The translations under genes and the position numbers were made by a program. From Candidatus Sulfopaludibacter sp. SbA3 (lineage in GTDB: Bacteria > Acidobacteriota > Terriglobia > 20CM-2-55-15), in the NCBI GenBank assembly GCA_945865815.1, contig CAMBFR010000005.1, forward strand, positions 26,038 through 90,037: a stretch of 64,000 bases of DNA, given 5' to 3'. This document shows positions 48,318 through 56,584 of this stretch, in pieces (within the stretch, counting starts at the first letter, position 1; the number at the start of each line of letters is the position of its first letter). The notes beneath the pieces were generated by a model. It was not told the origin of the DNA. It was given only the letters and a program-made list of their open reading frames with translations, and searched no databases.

Positions 48318-49539
48318 AGCCCACGCGGAACGTGTCCAATCCCTGCACCGCATACTGCGCGGCAGTCATCGCCTCCTGACGCGAAATCAACAACTCGAAC
48401 GTATGCCGGAAAGTCGACAGCTGCATTCCGATAGAAGCGCCCGGCCGATTCTGAAACTCGCCTTTGAATCCATTTAACCGGGGTATGTATTCACCCACAA
48501 TTGAAGTCGAACGCAGAAAACGAACGCCTGCTCCCAGTCCGAGCGAGATCGTATTGTTGTACTCGTTACCGAAAACCAACTCCGGCGGCAACCCGGATTC
48601 CTCGTTCCGCGTGTTGAACGCGAATGTCGGAACAGCGGCGAGCGACACGCGGTCGGCGATGGTATGGGTCACAATCGGCTGGATGAACGGAGAAAAGCGC
48701 TCCGAGAAGTTTCGCTTTCCTTCCAGGCCGGCGCGCACGGCAAAAGTCACCGGCACAGAAGGACTCTGCCGGGCAATATGGAACATCGAATTGACCTCGA
48801 TGGTTTGAGGACCGCGATTGCTTCGCGTGGCGCCGACTGTTATTCGATCCGTCAGGCCGATGCGCGCGCCATAGGACACGACAGCCGAACCATCAAAGCC
48901 GAACAGGCCACTGGCTCCTATCGAACCCGGCCGGCAGTCCCGGAAGCAAATGTGCTGCTGAAAGCGGTGCGAGATCTGGAAATCCACGCCGCCCGCCGGC
49001 ACAGGCTTGCCATTCGGCAAATTGACGATCTGCATTCCGAAGAACGCTCCTTCACGAGCGTACACGTCGACAAGCGGAGCATCCGACTGGCCGGCGTTCG
49101 CCCCCGCCGGCGCCGCGGCCGCTGCACCTGATGTCGATTGTCCCGGAGCCGTTGCCGCGCGGCCGTCAACCGTGCGCTCTGCGACATTCACGAGCATCCT
49201 CGTGCCGCCGCTTTCGACGACAACCTGCTGATTCACGGGATCGGAAAAATGCACGACCATCATGTCGCTGACACGCGACACGGGGTAGGCGAACCTGTCC
49301 GGAAATTGTGACCTCAACATGGGCGTGATCATCGTGCCGGCGCCCGCGAACGCCAGTCCAAACGCGTTTCGTTCGTCTCCGCCGGCGTCGCTCATGTGAC
49401 AGGTGATGCAGCCATCCACTTCACGGCGGCGATAGGGATCCATCTGGAAGCGCTCCAGGAACATGGGATGGGCGAACGCGGGAACGGACGAGAAAATTAG
49501 AGACACCAGAAGCAATGCGGCTTTGCGTGAGAAATTCAT
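48292..49539 (-). CDS. DUF5777-like secreted beta-barrel protein with CxxCH haem motif
   Basis: The 415 residues have a signal peptide (MNFSRKAALLLVSLIFSS, cleavage near AFA). A CITCH haem-binding motif (about residue 44) follows, as in cytochrome c-type proteins, and then a long beta-rich domain with alternating hydrophobic residues (about 200-415; FRVGFNIYRRVR at the end). This matches DUF5777-type outer-membrane proteins of Acidobacteriota. A Gly/Ala-rich linker lies at about 120-145. GGAGGTGG precedes the ATG. It overlaps the convergent selenoprotein gene by 26 bp. Confidence 0.78.
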   Translation of the reverse strand: MNFSRKAALLLVSLIFSSVPAFAHPMFLERFQMDPYRRREVDGCITCHMSDAGGDERNAFGLAFAGAGTMITPMLRSQFPDRFAYPVSRVSDMMVVHFSDPVNQQVVVESGGTRMLVNVAERTVDGRAATAPGQSTSGAAAAAPAGANAGQSDAPLVDVYAREGAFFGMQIVNLPNGKPVPAGGVDFQISHRFQQHICFRDCRPGSIGASGLFGFDGSAVVSYGARIGLTDRITVGATRSNRGPQTIEVNSMFHIARQSPSVPVTFAVRAGLEGKRNFSERFSPFIQPIVTHTIADRVSLAAVPTFAFNTRNEESGLPPELVFGNEYNNTISLGLGAGVRFLRSTSIVGEYIPRLNGFKGEFQNRPGASIGMQLSTFRHTFELLISRQEAMTAAQYAVQGLDTFRVGFNIYRRVR

Positions 49540-49710
49540 TCCACCTCCACTCAGTTACGGACAGTATTCTGCTCCCGACGTCGCCGCTGTTCAACGATTC
49601 GTTCTACCTGTGGGAATGTCATGCTCCTGACTCGCTAACCGATAAATCGTCAGGACTTTGACATGAAAAACGTGTTCACAGCTGAGCTGACGTTTTGCAA
49701 TCAGTCATTT

Positions 49711-49930
49711 AGCAAGTGGAACGCAAGGTGCTTTATAGAAAGCAGAGCCACGGAAGGCAAGCCAGGGATGGAACAGCCAGGGAGGCGAAGTTTAGGGCAG
49801 GAAGCCCGAAAGCAGGAAGCTGACGGCCACCTCGGATCGGAAGGATTCGATCTGAAGGCGGCCACGGAACACAGGCCTACCAATTTCTCACCTCAAACGG
49901 GCGGTCATTCAACGAATGACCGCCTCACGT
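49711..49930 (+). ncRNA. Candidate CsrA/RsmA-titrating RNA (CsrB/RsmZ-like)
   Basis: In 49711-49875 the plus strand carries eleven GGA motifs (about two expected by chance). Most sit in loops of small hairpins: GCC-ACGGAA-GGC (49747-49758), CCA-GGGA-TGG (49762-49771), GCC-AGGGA-GGC (49776-49786), GGGC-AGGAA-GCCC (49795-49807), AGC-AGGAA-GCT (49811-49821), CGGATCG-GAAGGATT-CGATCTG (49833-49854) and GGCC-ACGGAACACA-GGCC (49860-49877). ANGGA in a hairpin loop is the CsrA-binding consensus. A strong hairpin at 49899-49925 follows and would end the transcript. The 5' end is unknown; TTGACA at 49658-49663 could be a -35 box but has no good -10 partner. A 90-codon frame across it (49663-49935) has no family look. 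No csrA gene is seen in this window. Confidence 0.65.
49899..49925. terminator. Terminator-like hairpin between the ncRNA and the PFKFB-like gene
   Basis: GGCGGTCATTC (49900-49910) and GAATGACCGCC (49914-49924) are perfect complements around an AAC loop; one G-T pair extends the stem to 12 bp. T runs on either side are short (TCACGTCTT downstream on the plus strand, TTTGAGG on the minus strand), so it may work in both directions. It lies 38 bp beyond the stop of the minus-strand PFKFB-like gene. Confidence 0.65.
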
Positions 49931-49962
49931 CTTAAGGAAGCAAATCGCGTTAACGCTTGAAA

Positions 49963-51183
49963 CTACGCCTGCAATGTGACCCGCTCCTCGTCGTACCCGA
50001 TCTCGGTTGGCGTCAATTGGATGACCGTATTGAGGGGGACCTGCAGGTATGGGCACTCATCCTGAGGCTTGCCCATCAGGTATCCATAGAGCGCGCGAAG
50101 TACGGCCTGGTGAGCGACGATGAGTACCGGGGAACGCAGCCCTTCGAGTTCCACGATCACTGGATCGAGCCGTTGGATGACGTCTGCGTAGGATTCGCCT
50201 CTCGGATAGCGATAGCGGAACTTGTCGATGGCGCGCGCGGCGAATTCGTCCGGAAATCGCGCCTTGATTTCTTCGTACGTCAGGCCGTCGCAGACACCGG
50301 CGCCAATCTCGTCGAGGGCCCGAAGGCTCTGGGCCCCGCGTCCGATGAGAGCGGCCGTCGCCACGGTTCGTTGCAGCGTGCTCGTCCAGACAACCGGATG
50401 GCTGGGCTGCGACCGCACGAACTCCGCCAGGGCCTCCGCGTACTTCCTGCCGCGTTCGGTGATCGGGGGGTCTCCCCCGATCCTGCCGGCCAGATTGAAT
50501 TCGCTCTCGCCGTGGCGGCTGAGCCAGATGGTCCGCTCCGTGGGCCGGATCTGCATTAGAAAAAAGGCCAGCCGCGAAGACAGATATCCTTCGATGCGGT
50601 TCGATATGACCTGTCTGCCCGCATCGACGATCTTCACATAGCTGCCTTCGCCGTCTTCGACCGGCCGGTAGGTCCGCTCATACTGGGCGATGCGGGCGCG
50701 GAAGTCGCGAAAGGCGTCATTGGCCGACATACCGGCGTAGTCGGGCAAGCCGAGCTTGTTGCGGCGGACGTTCGCGTCGATGATCGCCGGATCGTCGCAA
50801 ATGGTCTCTACAAACAGGACGCCGACGCCCGCGGCCGAACATGCTTCGCGGATGATATCCCGCCGCGGCCGCTCCGCATTCGTCGCATCGTAGATACCGA
50901 CCTCGCCGTCCTTCTTGAACCAGTCCAGGAGGTCGTTCAGCGCAGCCATCGCAAAACCCTCCCGCTCCTCGCGGGTCTCGGCATTGTCCGGCGCAAAATA
51001 CCCGGCAGGCTGTTTGGCCCCGGCGCGCGCGCGACGGTAGTCGCCAACGTTCGCCCACAACGTGCTGTAACCGAGCCATGAAAGGTAACGCTGGAGTTTT
51101 CGAGCGACGAAGGTTTTCCCGCGGGCCGGCAGACCCACCATGACGACCGCAAGCTTCTGCCCACCAGGCCTCTTCACAACCAT
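49963..51183 (-). CDS. 6-phosphofructo-2-kinase/fructose-2,6-bisphosphatase-like bifunctional enzyme
   Basis: The 406 residues align by eye over the full length with eukaryotic PFKFB enzymes. The kinase half has P-loop VGLPARGKTF (16-25), NVGDYRR, FAPDNAE, YDATNAERPRR and VETICDDP. The phosphatase half, of the phosphoglycerate-mutase family, has the phospho-His in SRHGESEFNL (about 223), then GRIGGDPPITERGR, the acid in DEIGAGVCDGLTYEEI, KFRYRYPRGESY and a second His in AHQAVLRALYGYL. In eukaryotes it makes and breaks fructose 2,6-bisphosphate, a glycolytic signal. No sugar-pathway gene is adjacent. A related activity on another sugar phosphate or nucleotide is possible. Confidence 0.88.
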   Translation of the reverse strand: MVVKRPGGQKLAVVMVGLPARGKTFVARKLQRYLSWLGYSTLWANVGDYRRARAGAKQPAGYFAPDNAETREEREGFAMAALNDLLDWFKKDGEVGIYDATNAERPRRDIIREACSAAGVGVLFVETICDDPAIIDANVRRNKLGLPDYAGMSANDAFRDFRARIAQYERTYRPVEDGEGSYVKIVDAGRQVISNRIEGYLSSRLAFFLMQIRPTERTIWLSRHGESEFNLAGRIGGDPPITERGRKYAEALAEFVRSQPSHPVVWTSTLQRTVATAALIGRGAQSLRALDEIGAGVCDGLTYEEIKARFPDEFAARAIDKFRYRYPRGESYADVIQRLDPVIVELEGLRSPVLIVAHQAVLRALYGYLMGKPQDECPYLQVPLNTVIQLTPTEIGYDEERVTLQA

Positions 51184-51199
51184 GGCTTCATCTTACGAC

Positions 51200-51240
51200 G
51201 TAGTGGTCTAATTCGGGGACAGACTTGGACAGGCCACTAC
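51200..51240. repeat. Palindromic repeat, family B copy
   Basis: GTAGTGGTCT (51200-51209) and AGGCCACTAC (51231-51240), with one G-T pair, flank AATTCGGGGACAGAC plus spacer. The left arm and AATTCGGGGACAGAC match the element at 14645. The right arm overlaps the last two codons of the kinase gene (stop TAG at 51237-51239 on the minus strand), so the element supplies its stop. Confidence 0.7.
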
Positions 51241-53867
51241 CTGGGTTTCCAGTTGAGGACAACAGTGATCGGTGACGCGTCCTCATCCGTCACGGTGTTC
51301 ATCAGGAAGCGCTGGCCATTCGGCGACACGACATACTGCTGCCTGGCGGTCCCTTGCACCGCGCCGCCAATCCGCGTGGCGAATAGCGGGACGGGCGCGC
51401 CGGCCTCGAATGTCTGACCGCTTGAAGAGCCGGAAGCGAGGTTCATCGGAACAGCCATGAGCCGGCCGTCCAGCGCGATATAGAATAATTCCTTGCCATC
51501 GCTCCGCCAGCGTACCTGCGCTCCGCCGTTCGTGGAAATTGTCGACTTGACGCCCGGCCCCGGAAAGGGCTGCAGATAAATTTCAAAGCGTCCGGATTCA
51601 TCGGACTGATAGGCGATCCACTTCCCATCGGGAGAGAATTGCGCGTCGCGTTCCTGGAAATTCGTCTGAACTACCATAAACGGTTTTTGGTCACCGCCTG
51701 TCGGCAGAGCCCAAATGTCGTGATTGGTCTCCGGATCCGTGCTCCGAAAGAGCACAAAATTCCCGTCGCGCGACCAGTCCGTCGCCACCTTGTTCTGTTC
51801 CGTCGCCAGCAGCAGGTCCTCAGTTCCGGCGCCGCTGACGGGCTTCTCGTAAAGATCGAAGGCGCCCATCCGGGGTGAAGAAAAAACAACGAGCTTACCG
51901 TCCGGCGACCAGACCGGTTGATTTTCGCTCGTCATGCCGGACGTGAAGCGCCCGAGAACGCCTCGCACGATTTCGAGGAACCAGATGTCCGCATTCTGAT
52001 CCAGCGCCACACGCAGGCCATCCGGTGAAAGCGATGGATTCAGCGCGAACAGGGGGCTCCCCACCGTACCGATCTCGCTTCCGGACCGGTCGAACCATAT
52101 GAATTGACGGAGAGTGGCGGTTCCGGTTCGATAGATCAGCGGCCCGGCGCCGGATGCGGAGAATGCGGCGGCGCCTGTTCCACCGGCCACCCTCACCTGT
52201 TCGGCCACCGGAAATGGATTCCCTCTCAATTCCAGACGGACCGCATCGAAATCCTGTGCAAATAACGTCCCCTGGCGCATGAAAAGCAACTGGCCGGACG
52301 ACGCATACACAGCGCGAGCCTCCGCGTCCAGAAGGCGGCGGGTCTCCGACCCTCCAAGCTGGCCGGCATAGACCCCACGGACTTCAGGCGAGCCTCTGAC
52401 GTAATAGAGAAAGTGCTGACCGTCGGGAAGAAATTCCGGGAAACTATGGCCCGCCTGCAGGAAGCCATCCAGTCTGGTAACGGATTCCGGTTCACCGCCT
52501 GTGGCGGAGATCGCAAAGATCGAGCTTCGCGACCCCACGTCCGGAGTAAACAGGATGGTGCCCTCACGGTTCCAGGTTCCGCCGCCGCCATTGGGAGCGC
52601 TGGCCAGGATCTGCATCGACCCGCCGTCGATGTCCATACGCTTGAGTTTGAAATCCGCAAAGAACCCAATCGATCTGTTGTCCGGCGACCAGAATGGACT
52701 GGCGGCAAACTCCGTTCCTGCCAGCGGCAGGGCCGAAACGTCATCGAGCGACCGCAGCCACAACCGGTCTATGCCTTCCGATGCCGCCACGAAGACAATC
52801 TTCTGCCCGTCGGGCGAAATGGCGATCGACTGCGAATTCGTACCGGGAGGTACGCCGATTTCAAGGCGCGCTTCGGGTGCTGGAGGCGGTTCGCGGAAAG
52901 TCAACAGGGCCAGAACCACCGCGACTGCCGTGACCAGTGCCAGGGCGGTGGCCCATGCAATCCGCTCACGGCGCCTTGGAACGCTTCTGGGAATGGAACT
53001 CTCCGCCTGTGGCGCGCTCTGCGCTTCTTCAATTTCGATGCGCAGGTCCGCGGCGCAATGCGTCCGGCGATTGCGGTCTCGCTGCAAACAGCGCCGAAGT
53101 ATTGAGCGGACAGATAGCGGAGTCGACGCCGGCAGCGCGGTCCAGTCCGGATCGACTTTCGTGATCCCTCCCAGCGTCTCCGCAAAGGTCTCAGCGGCGA
53201 ACGGGGACTTGCCGGTCAGCACCTCGTACAGCACAACTCCGAACGCCCAGATGTCGGACCGCGCGTCCGCGGTCTTTCCCTTCGCCTGCTCCGGCGACAT
53301 ATACTCGGCCGTACCCAGGAGCGCACCGGGCATCACGCCGCTCACGAGCGTTGGCGCACCGGCCCAATCGGAGACCGGAGTCGTCACCTCGAACATCCGG
53401 GCGAGTCCGAAATCGAGCAGTTTTACTCTTCCTTCAGGGGTGATTTTGATGTTGGCGGGCTTGAGATCGCGGTGGACGAAGCCTTTCTCGTGCGCGGCTT
53501 CGAGCGCTTCGCAGACTTGCTTTAAAATGATGAGAGTTTCGTCGAGGGGTACCGGACCCTGTTTCAATCGCTCAGCGAGAGTCTCGCCTTCGACGAGTTC
53601 GAGAACAAGAACCCGCAACTCTCCAAAATTCAGCAGATCGTAAATCGCCGAGATGTGCGGATGATTCAGCGACGCCAGAATCTCGGCCTCGCGCTGAAAT
53701 CGTGCGAGGCGTTCCGCATCGCGGTAAAACTCCTCGGGCAGCACCTTGATCGCAACTTCGCGCTTCAGCTTTGAATCCCGCGCCCGGTAAACCTCTCCCA
53801 TGCCGCCGGCGCCCAACGGCTCCACGATTTCATACGAACCCAACTTTGTTCCCGCGCTGAGTGCCAT
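51237..53867 (-). CDS. Ser/Thr protein kinase with transmembrane helix and PD40 propeller
   Basis: The 876 residues begin with a complete eukaryote-like kinase: GAGGMGEVYRARD (G-loop), VAIKVLP (Lys), FVHRDLKPANIKI (catalytic loop), LLDFGLARMF and GTAEYMSPEQAKG. A membrane helix lies at about 305-325 (WATALALVTAVAVVLALLTF). The extracytoplasmic part is a TolB/PD40 propeller with repeated SPDG motifs (AISPDGQKIVFVA, WSPDGKLVVFSS, FSPDGKWIAYQS). Kinase-propeller fusions of this type are abundant in Acidobacteriota. The propeller probably senses an envelope signal. Its stop lies in the palindrome at 51200-51240. Confidence 0.93.
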   Translation of the reverse strand: MALSAGTKLGSYEIVEPLGAGGMGEVYRARDSKLKREVAIKVLPEEFYRDAERLARFQREAEILASLNHPHISAIYDLLNFGELRVLVLELVEGETLAERLKQGPVPLDETLIILKQVCEALEAAHEKGFVHRDLKPANIKITPEGRVKLLDFGLARMFEVTTPVSDWAGAPTLVSGVMPGALLGTAEYMSPEQAKGKTADARSDIWAFGVVLYEVLTGKSPFAAETFAETLGGITKVDPDWTALPASTPLSVRSILRRCLQRDRNRRTHCAADLRIEIEEAQSAPQAESSIPRSVPRRRERIAWATALALVTAVAVVLALLTFREPPPAPEARLEIGVPPGTNSQSIAISPDGQKIVFVAASEGIDRLWLRSLDDVSALPLAGTEFAASPFWSPDNRSIGFFADFKLKRMDIDGGSMQILASAPNGGGGTWNREGTILFTPDVGSRSSIFAISATGGEPESVTRLDGFLQAGHSFPEFLPDGQHFLYYVRGSPEVRGVYAGQLGGSETRRLLDAEARAVYASSGQLLFMRQGTLFAQDFDAVRLELRGNPFPVAEQVRVAGGTGAAAFSASGAGPLIYRTGTATLRQFIWFDRSGSEIGTVGSPLFALNPSLSPDGLRVALDQNADIWFLEIVRGVLGRFTSGMTSENQPVWSPDGKLVVFSSPRMGAFDLYEKPVSGAGTEDLLLATEQNKVATDWSRDGNFVLFRSTDPETNHDIWALPTGGDQKPFMVVQTNFQERDAQFSPDGKWIAYQSDESGRFEIYLQPFPGPGVKSTISTNGGAQVRWRSDGKELFYIALDGRLMAVPMNLASGSSSGQTFEAGAPVPLFATRIGGAVQGTARQQYVVSPNGQRFLMNTVTDEDASPITVVLNWKPR

Positions 53868-53888
53868 GTAATTGGCGGCGATTATACG

Positions 53889-54491
53889 TCAGTTTTCGAC
53901 TTTGAATCGTACGCGGGAGACGTGGGGATTCCCTCCGGCATAAAAGCGCCAGGGCTTGTCTTTGTATTCCCCGGCATAATCGACGCCGACCCGGGGACTG
54001 GTGAGAAGCGGGCCAGGATCCAATCCGTTGTCCTCGATCCAAAGCACCTTGCCCGCGAGGTCTTCACGGTTCAACGTCTTGTCGATGGACAGGGCCTTGC
54101 ACAGCTTGCCCGGACCGCTCGCAATATCGATGTCACGCGGCGGACTGTTTCGTAACCCGCGCATGACTTCAACATTGCCCAGCGGCTCAAGCGCGCGTAT
54201 GAGGACCGCAGCGGGATAGCCTTCCCCCTCGGTCACGACGTTGAAGCAAAAGTGAAAGCCATAGATCATGTAGACGTACGCGCGCCCGGGCGGCCCAAAC
54301 ATCACGTCCGTGCGAGGTGTCCGGCCCTTCGAGGCGTGGCAGGCCAGGTCGTGCGGCCCGACATACGCTTCGGTCTCGACGATTATTCCTGAAAGTTTTT
54401 TGCGGCCCAGGCGGCGCACCAGGACCTTGCCGAGGAGATCGGGGGCAACTTCAAGCGCAGGACGATCGTAGAAAGAGCGGTCAAGCTTCAA
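53889..54491 (-). CDS. 3-methyladenine DNA glycosylase (AAG/MPG family)
   Basis: TTG 54491 is preferred: it overlaps the MFS stop (TTGA) and gives 200 residues, the usual length, while the open frame to 54569 runs inside the MFS gene. The start reads LKLDRSFYDRPALEVAPDLLG. Catalytic Glu is in VETEAYVG, and GPPGRAYVYMIYG, a Cys/Asn pair in FCFNVVTE and GPGKLCKAL are conserved. It removes alkylated bases in base excision repair. The coupling to an efflux gene is unusual. Confidence 0.92.
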   Translation of the reverse strand: MKLDRSFYDRPALEVAPDLLGKVLVRRLGRKKLSGIIVETEAYVGPHDLACHASKGRTPRTDVMFGPPGRAYVYMIYGFHFCFNVVTEGEGYPAAVLIRALEPLGNVEVMRGLRNSPPRDIDIASGPGKLCKALSIDKTLNREDLAGKVLWIEDNGLDPGPLLTSPRVGVDYAGEYKDKPWRFYAGGNPHVSRVRFKVEN

Positions 54492-55996
54492 GAGCTTGGG
54501 GGCTGCGATGCGGGATTGACCAGCCGCACGGGCGGCATCAGCAGTGAAGCGATGACTGCGGCCGCACAAATGACCGTACCAACGACGAATACGGAGTGCA
54601 GCGAATTCGCAAGCATATGCTGAAATGTCTGGAGCAGGCCTGGAGCCAGTCCCGCGCGGGCAGCCGGTTGCAGCAGCGCGTCAGGCTTCTCGGCGAGTTG
54701 CCGGAGTCCATCGACGGCGGGCGCGAGCGCGATTTGCTGGTTCATACGCTGAGTCATCACGGTTCCCATTACGGCAACACCGATCGCGCTTCCAATACTG
54801 CGGAAAAACTGTGACGTGGAAGTCGCAATTCCAAGTTGCGAACGTTCAACGCCGTGCTGAACAGCGATCATGGACGTAATCATTGTGAGTCCCATGCCGG
54901 CGCCAACGATAAAACAGTTCCGAAGTATGACGATGCGGGCGGTCTCCGCCGTCATCATGTCGAGCAGAAGAAAGCCCGCGAGCATCGTGAGCATTCCGGC
55001 CAGCATTACATGCCGGAATGTAAACCGCAGCAAAAGTCTCCCCCCGAGCGTTGAGAGGACAACCCACCCGAGCAGTATTGGCGTCAGCACGCCGCCCGCC
55101 TCAGTGGCGGTGGTTCCCTGCACGCCCTGCACGAAAAGCGGGATAAAGGAGATGAGGCCGAAAATTGCGGCCGATCCGAGGAAACCGTTGAGAGCGGCGC
55201 CTCCGAACAGCCGGTTCCGAAACAGGGCCGCCGGCATGACGGGTTCTTCGGCTCGACGCTCGCTTCGCACGAAAAAGAGCAGAAAGACGATCGTGCCGCC
55301 GAGCAGCATGAGCGTCACCGGCGAATAGAAATCGAATGAAGTCTCGCTCCGGATCAGCAGCAGCATCAAAAGCGTCATTGCGGCCGTGAATTGGGAGATG
55401 CCGAAAAGGTCGAGCTTGCGCGGCTTCAAGTGCGACCGGTCCTCCACAAGCTGGCTTGCAATGATAAAAATCGCGAGCATTCCAAAGGGGATATTGAGAA
55501 AAAACACCCAGCGCCAGTTCAATTGGTCGGTAACGAAACCGCCGACCAGTGGCCCAAGGATGCTTGCCACGGCCCAGACGATTCCGAAATATCCCTGGAT
55601 CTTCGCGCGTTCCACCGGCGTGTAGAGTTCCGCCATGATGGTCATTCCGACGGCAAACGTGCCGCCGGCGCCAGCGCCTTGAATCGCCCGGAAGACGATC
55701 AACTGGCCCATCGATTGAGCGAAACCGGCAAGCGTTGAGCCCACGACGAACAGAACGATCGAAAGAATGTAGAAAGGCCGCCGCCCATACAGGTCCGAAA
55801 GCTTGCCCCAAACCGGAACCGTGACGGTTGACGTTAAAAGGTAGGCGGAAAAAACCCAGCTATAAATATCGAGCCCGCCAAGCGATGCAACAACCGTAGG
55901 CATTGCCGTACCTACTACCGTCGCTTCCAGCGCGGCAAGAAACATCCCAACAAGTATTCCGATTGTTACCGAGAGTCTTTTCTTCGATGGGAGCAT
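54488..55996 (-). CDS. MFS transporter, DHA2 (EmrB/QacA) type
   Basis: The start is ATG 55996 (MLPSKKRLSV); the longer frame to 56041 runs into an inverted repeat. The 502 residues have about 14 hydrophobic helices, with motif C LGPLVGGFVT near helix 5, RAIQGAGAGG, LNWRWVFFLNIPFG, and ALEATVVGTAMPTV in the first helix. Relatives export drugs using the proton gradient. The gene shares a transcript with the DNA glycosylase downstream. Confidence 0.93.
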   Translation of the reverse strand: MLPSKKRLSVTIGILVGMFLAALEATVVGTAMPTVVASLGGLDIYSWVFSAYLLTSTVTVPVWGKLSDLYGRRPFYILSIVLFVVGSTLAGFAQSMGQLIVFRAIQGAGAGGTFAVGMTIMAELYTPVERAKIQGYFGIVWAVASILGPLVGGFVTDQLNWRWVFFLNIPFGMLAIFIIASQLVEDRSHLKPRKLDLFGISQFTAAMTLLMLLLIRSETSFDFYSPVTLMLLGGTIVFLLFFVRSERRAEEPVMPAALFRNRLFGGAALNGFLGSAAIFGLISFIPLFVQGVQGTTATEAGGVLTPILLGWVVLSTLGGRLLLRFTFRHVMLAGMLTMLAGFLLLDMMTAETARIVILRNCFIVGAGMGLTMITSMIAVQHGVERSQLGIATSTSQFFRSIGSAIGVAVMGTVMTQRMNQQIALAPAVDGLRQLAEKPDALLQPAARAGLAPGLLQTFQHMLANSLHSVFVVGTVICAAAVIASLLMPPVRLVNPASQPPSS

Positions 55997-56006
55997 GTGG
56001 GAAATC

Positions 56007-56071
56007 CGGATTTTGGATTTCGGAAATCCACACTCAGGCAAGTGTACTTAAAATCCGAAATCCAAAATCCG
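56007..56071. repeat. 18-bp perfect inverted repeat upstream of the MFS gene
   Basis: CGGATTTTGGATTTCGGA (56007-56024) and its exact complement at 56054-56071 flank a 29-nt spacer. It is AT-rich compared with its surroundings and starts 10 bp before the MFS ATG. It may be an operator or a terminator for the zinc-ribbon gene upstream (stop at 56080), or a stray simple-sequence palindrome. Confidence 0.75.
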
Positions 56072-56079
56072 AGATTCTA

Positions 56080-56289
56080 TTACGCGGCTTCAGGCTTGCC
56101 CCGCACCTGCTTCTTGATTTTCCAATGAGAGAAGAGATACTTGTGGGCGCACCGCGGACATTCCCACGCTCCTTTCACAGGATCTGCGCCGCGCTCATGA
56201 AACATTTCGACGATAAGATGGCAATGAAGACACATGGTGGGATGACTGAGAATTTTGTCACCCTTCGCGGCTTTCGTAACTACCGGCAT
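56080..56289 (-). CDS. Small zinc-ribbon protein
   Basis: The 69 residues start at ATG 56289, with GGAGG 6 nt upstream; the longer frame is unlikely. Two Cys pairs are visible, CLHC (about residue 20) and CPRC (about 43), a zinc-ribbon pattern, and the C-terminus is basic (KIKKQVRGKPEAA). Binding to nucleic acid or protein is possible. I do not recognise the family. Confidence 0.65.
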   Translation of the reverse strand: MPVVTKAAKGDKILSHPTMCLHCHLIVEMFHERGADPVKGAWECPRCAHKYLFSHWKIKKQVRGKPEAA

Positions 56290-56584
56290 ATTCAACCTCC
56301 TATTCCAGTTAGGGGTTCCTGCGACCCAAACGCCACCCTGCCCACGCGACCGCACAAATATGTATGACGAAGCGAGATACAAACTTCGCAAGCGGCTTAC
56401 ACAGACATATGGAATTAATAAACGGCTGGTCAGTCTGCGCTGAGAACGGTTCGAAACCCAAGCGCATTATACCCCAATTGCCTGAATTTAGACGCCCCTA
56501 ATTACAAAATGGTGCGTTGCTGTGACCCCTATTCTGCGGTTCCCGCCAAATTGGCTTCGTGAGATCCCGGGAACCTGTATAGTA
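56290..56584. other. Intergenic gap without a recognised gene
   Basis: About 295 bp between divergently transcribed genes. I find no tRNA, riboswitch or repeat. A 27-codon frame from ATG 56360 has no supporting features. Promoters for both flanking genes presumably lie here. Confidence 0.4.

Noticed and set aside
49658..49686. A standard sigma-70 promoter for the ncRNA
   Set aside because: TTGACA is perfect, but the hexamers at 16-18 bp spacing do not resemble TATAAT, so I do not list it as a promoter.
49663..49935. A 90-codon open frame (MKNVFTAEL...) over the GGA-hairpin region
   Set aside because: No family-like pattern, low-complexity composition, and the hairpins explain the sequence better as RNA.
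56440..56470. A possible tRNA T-arm (GGTTCGAAACCC)
   Set aside because: No acceptor stem, anticodon arm or CCA end can be built around it.
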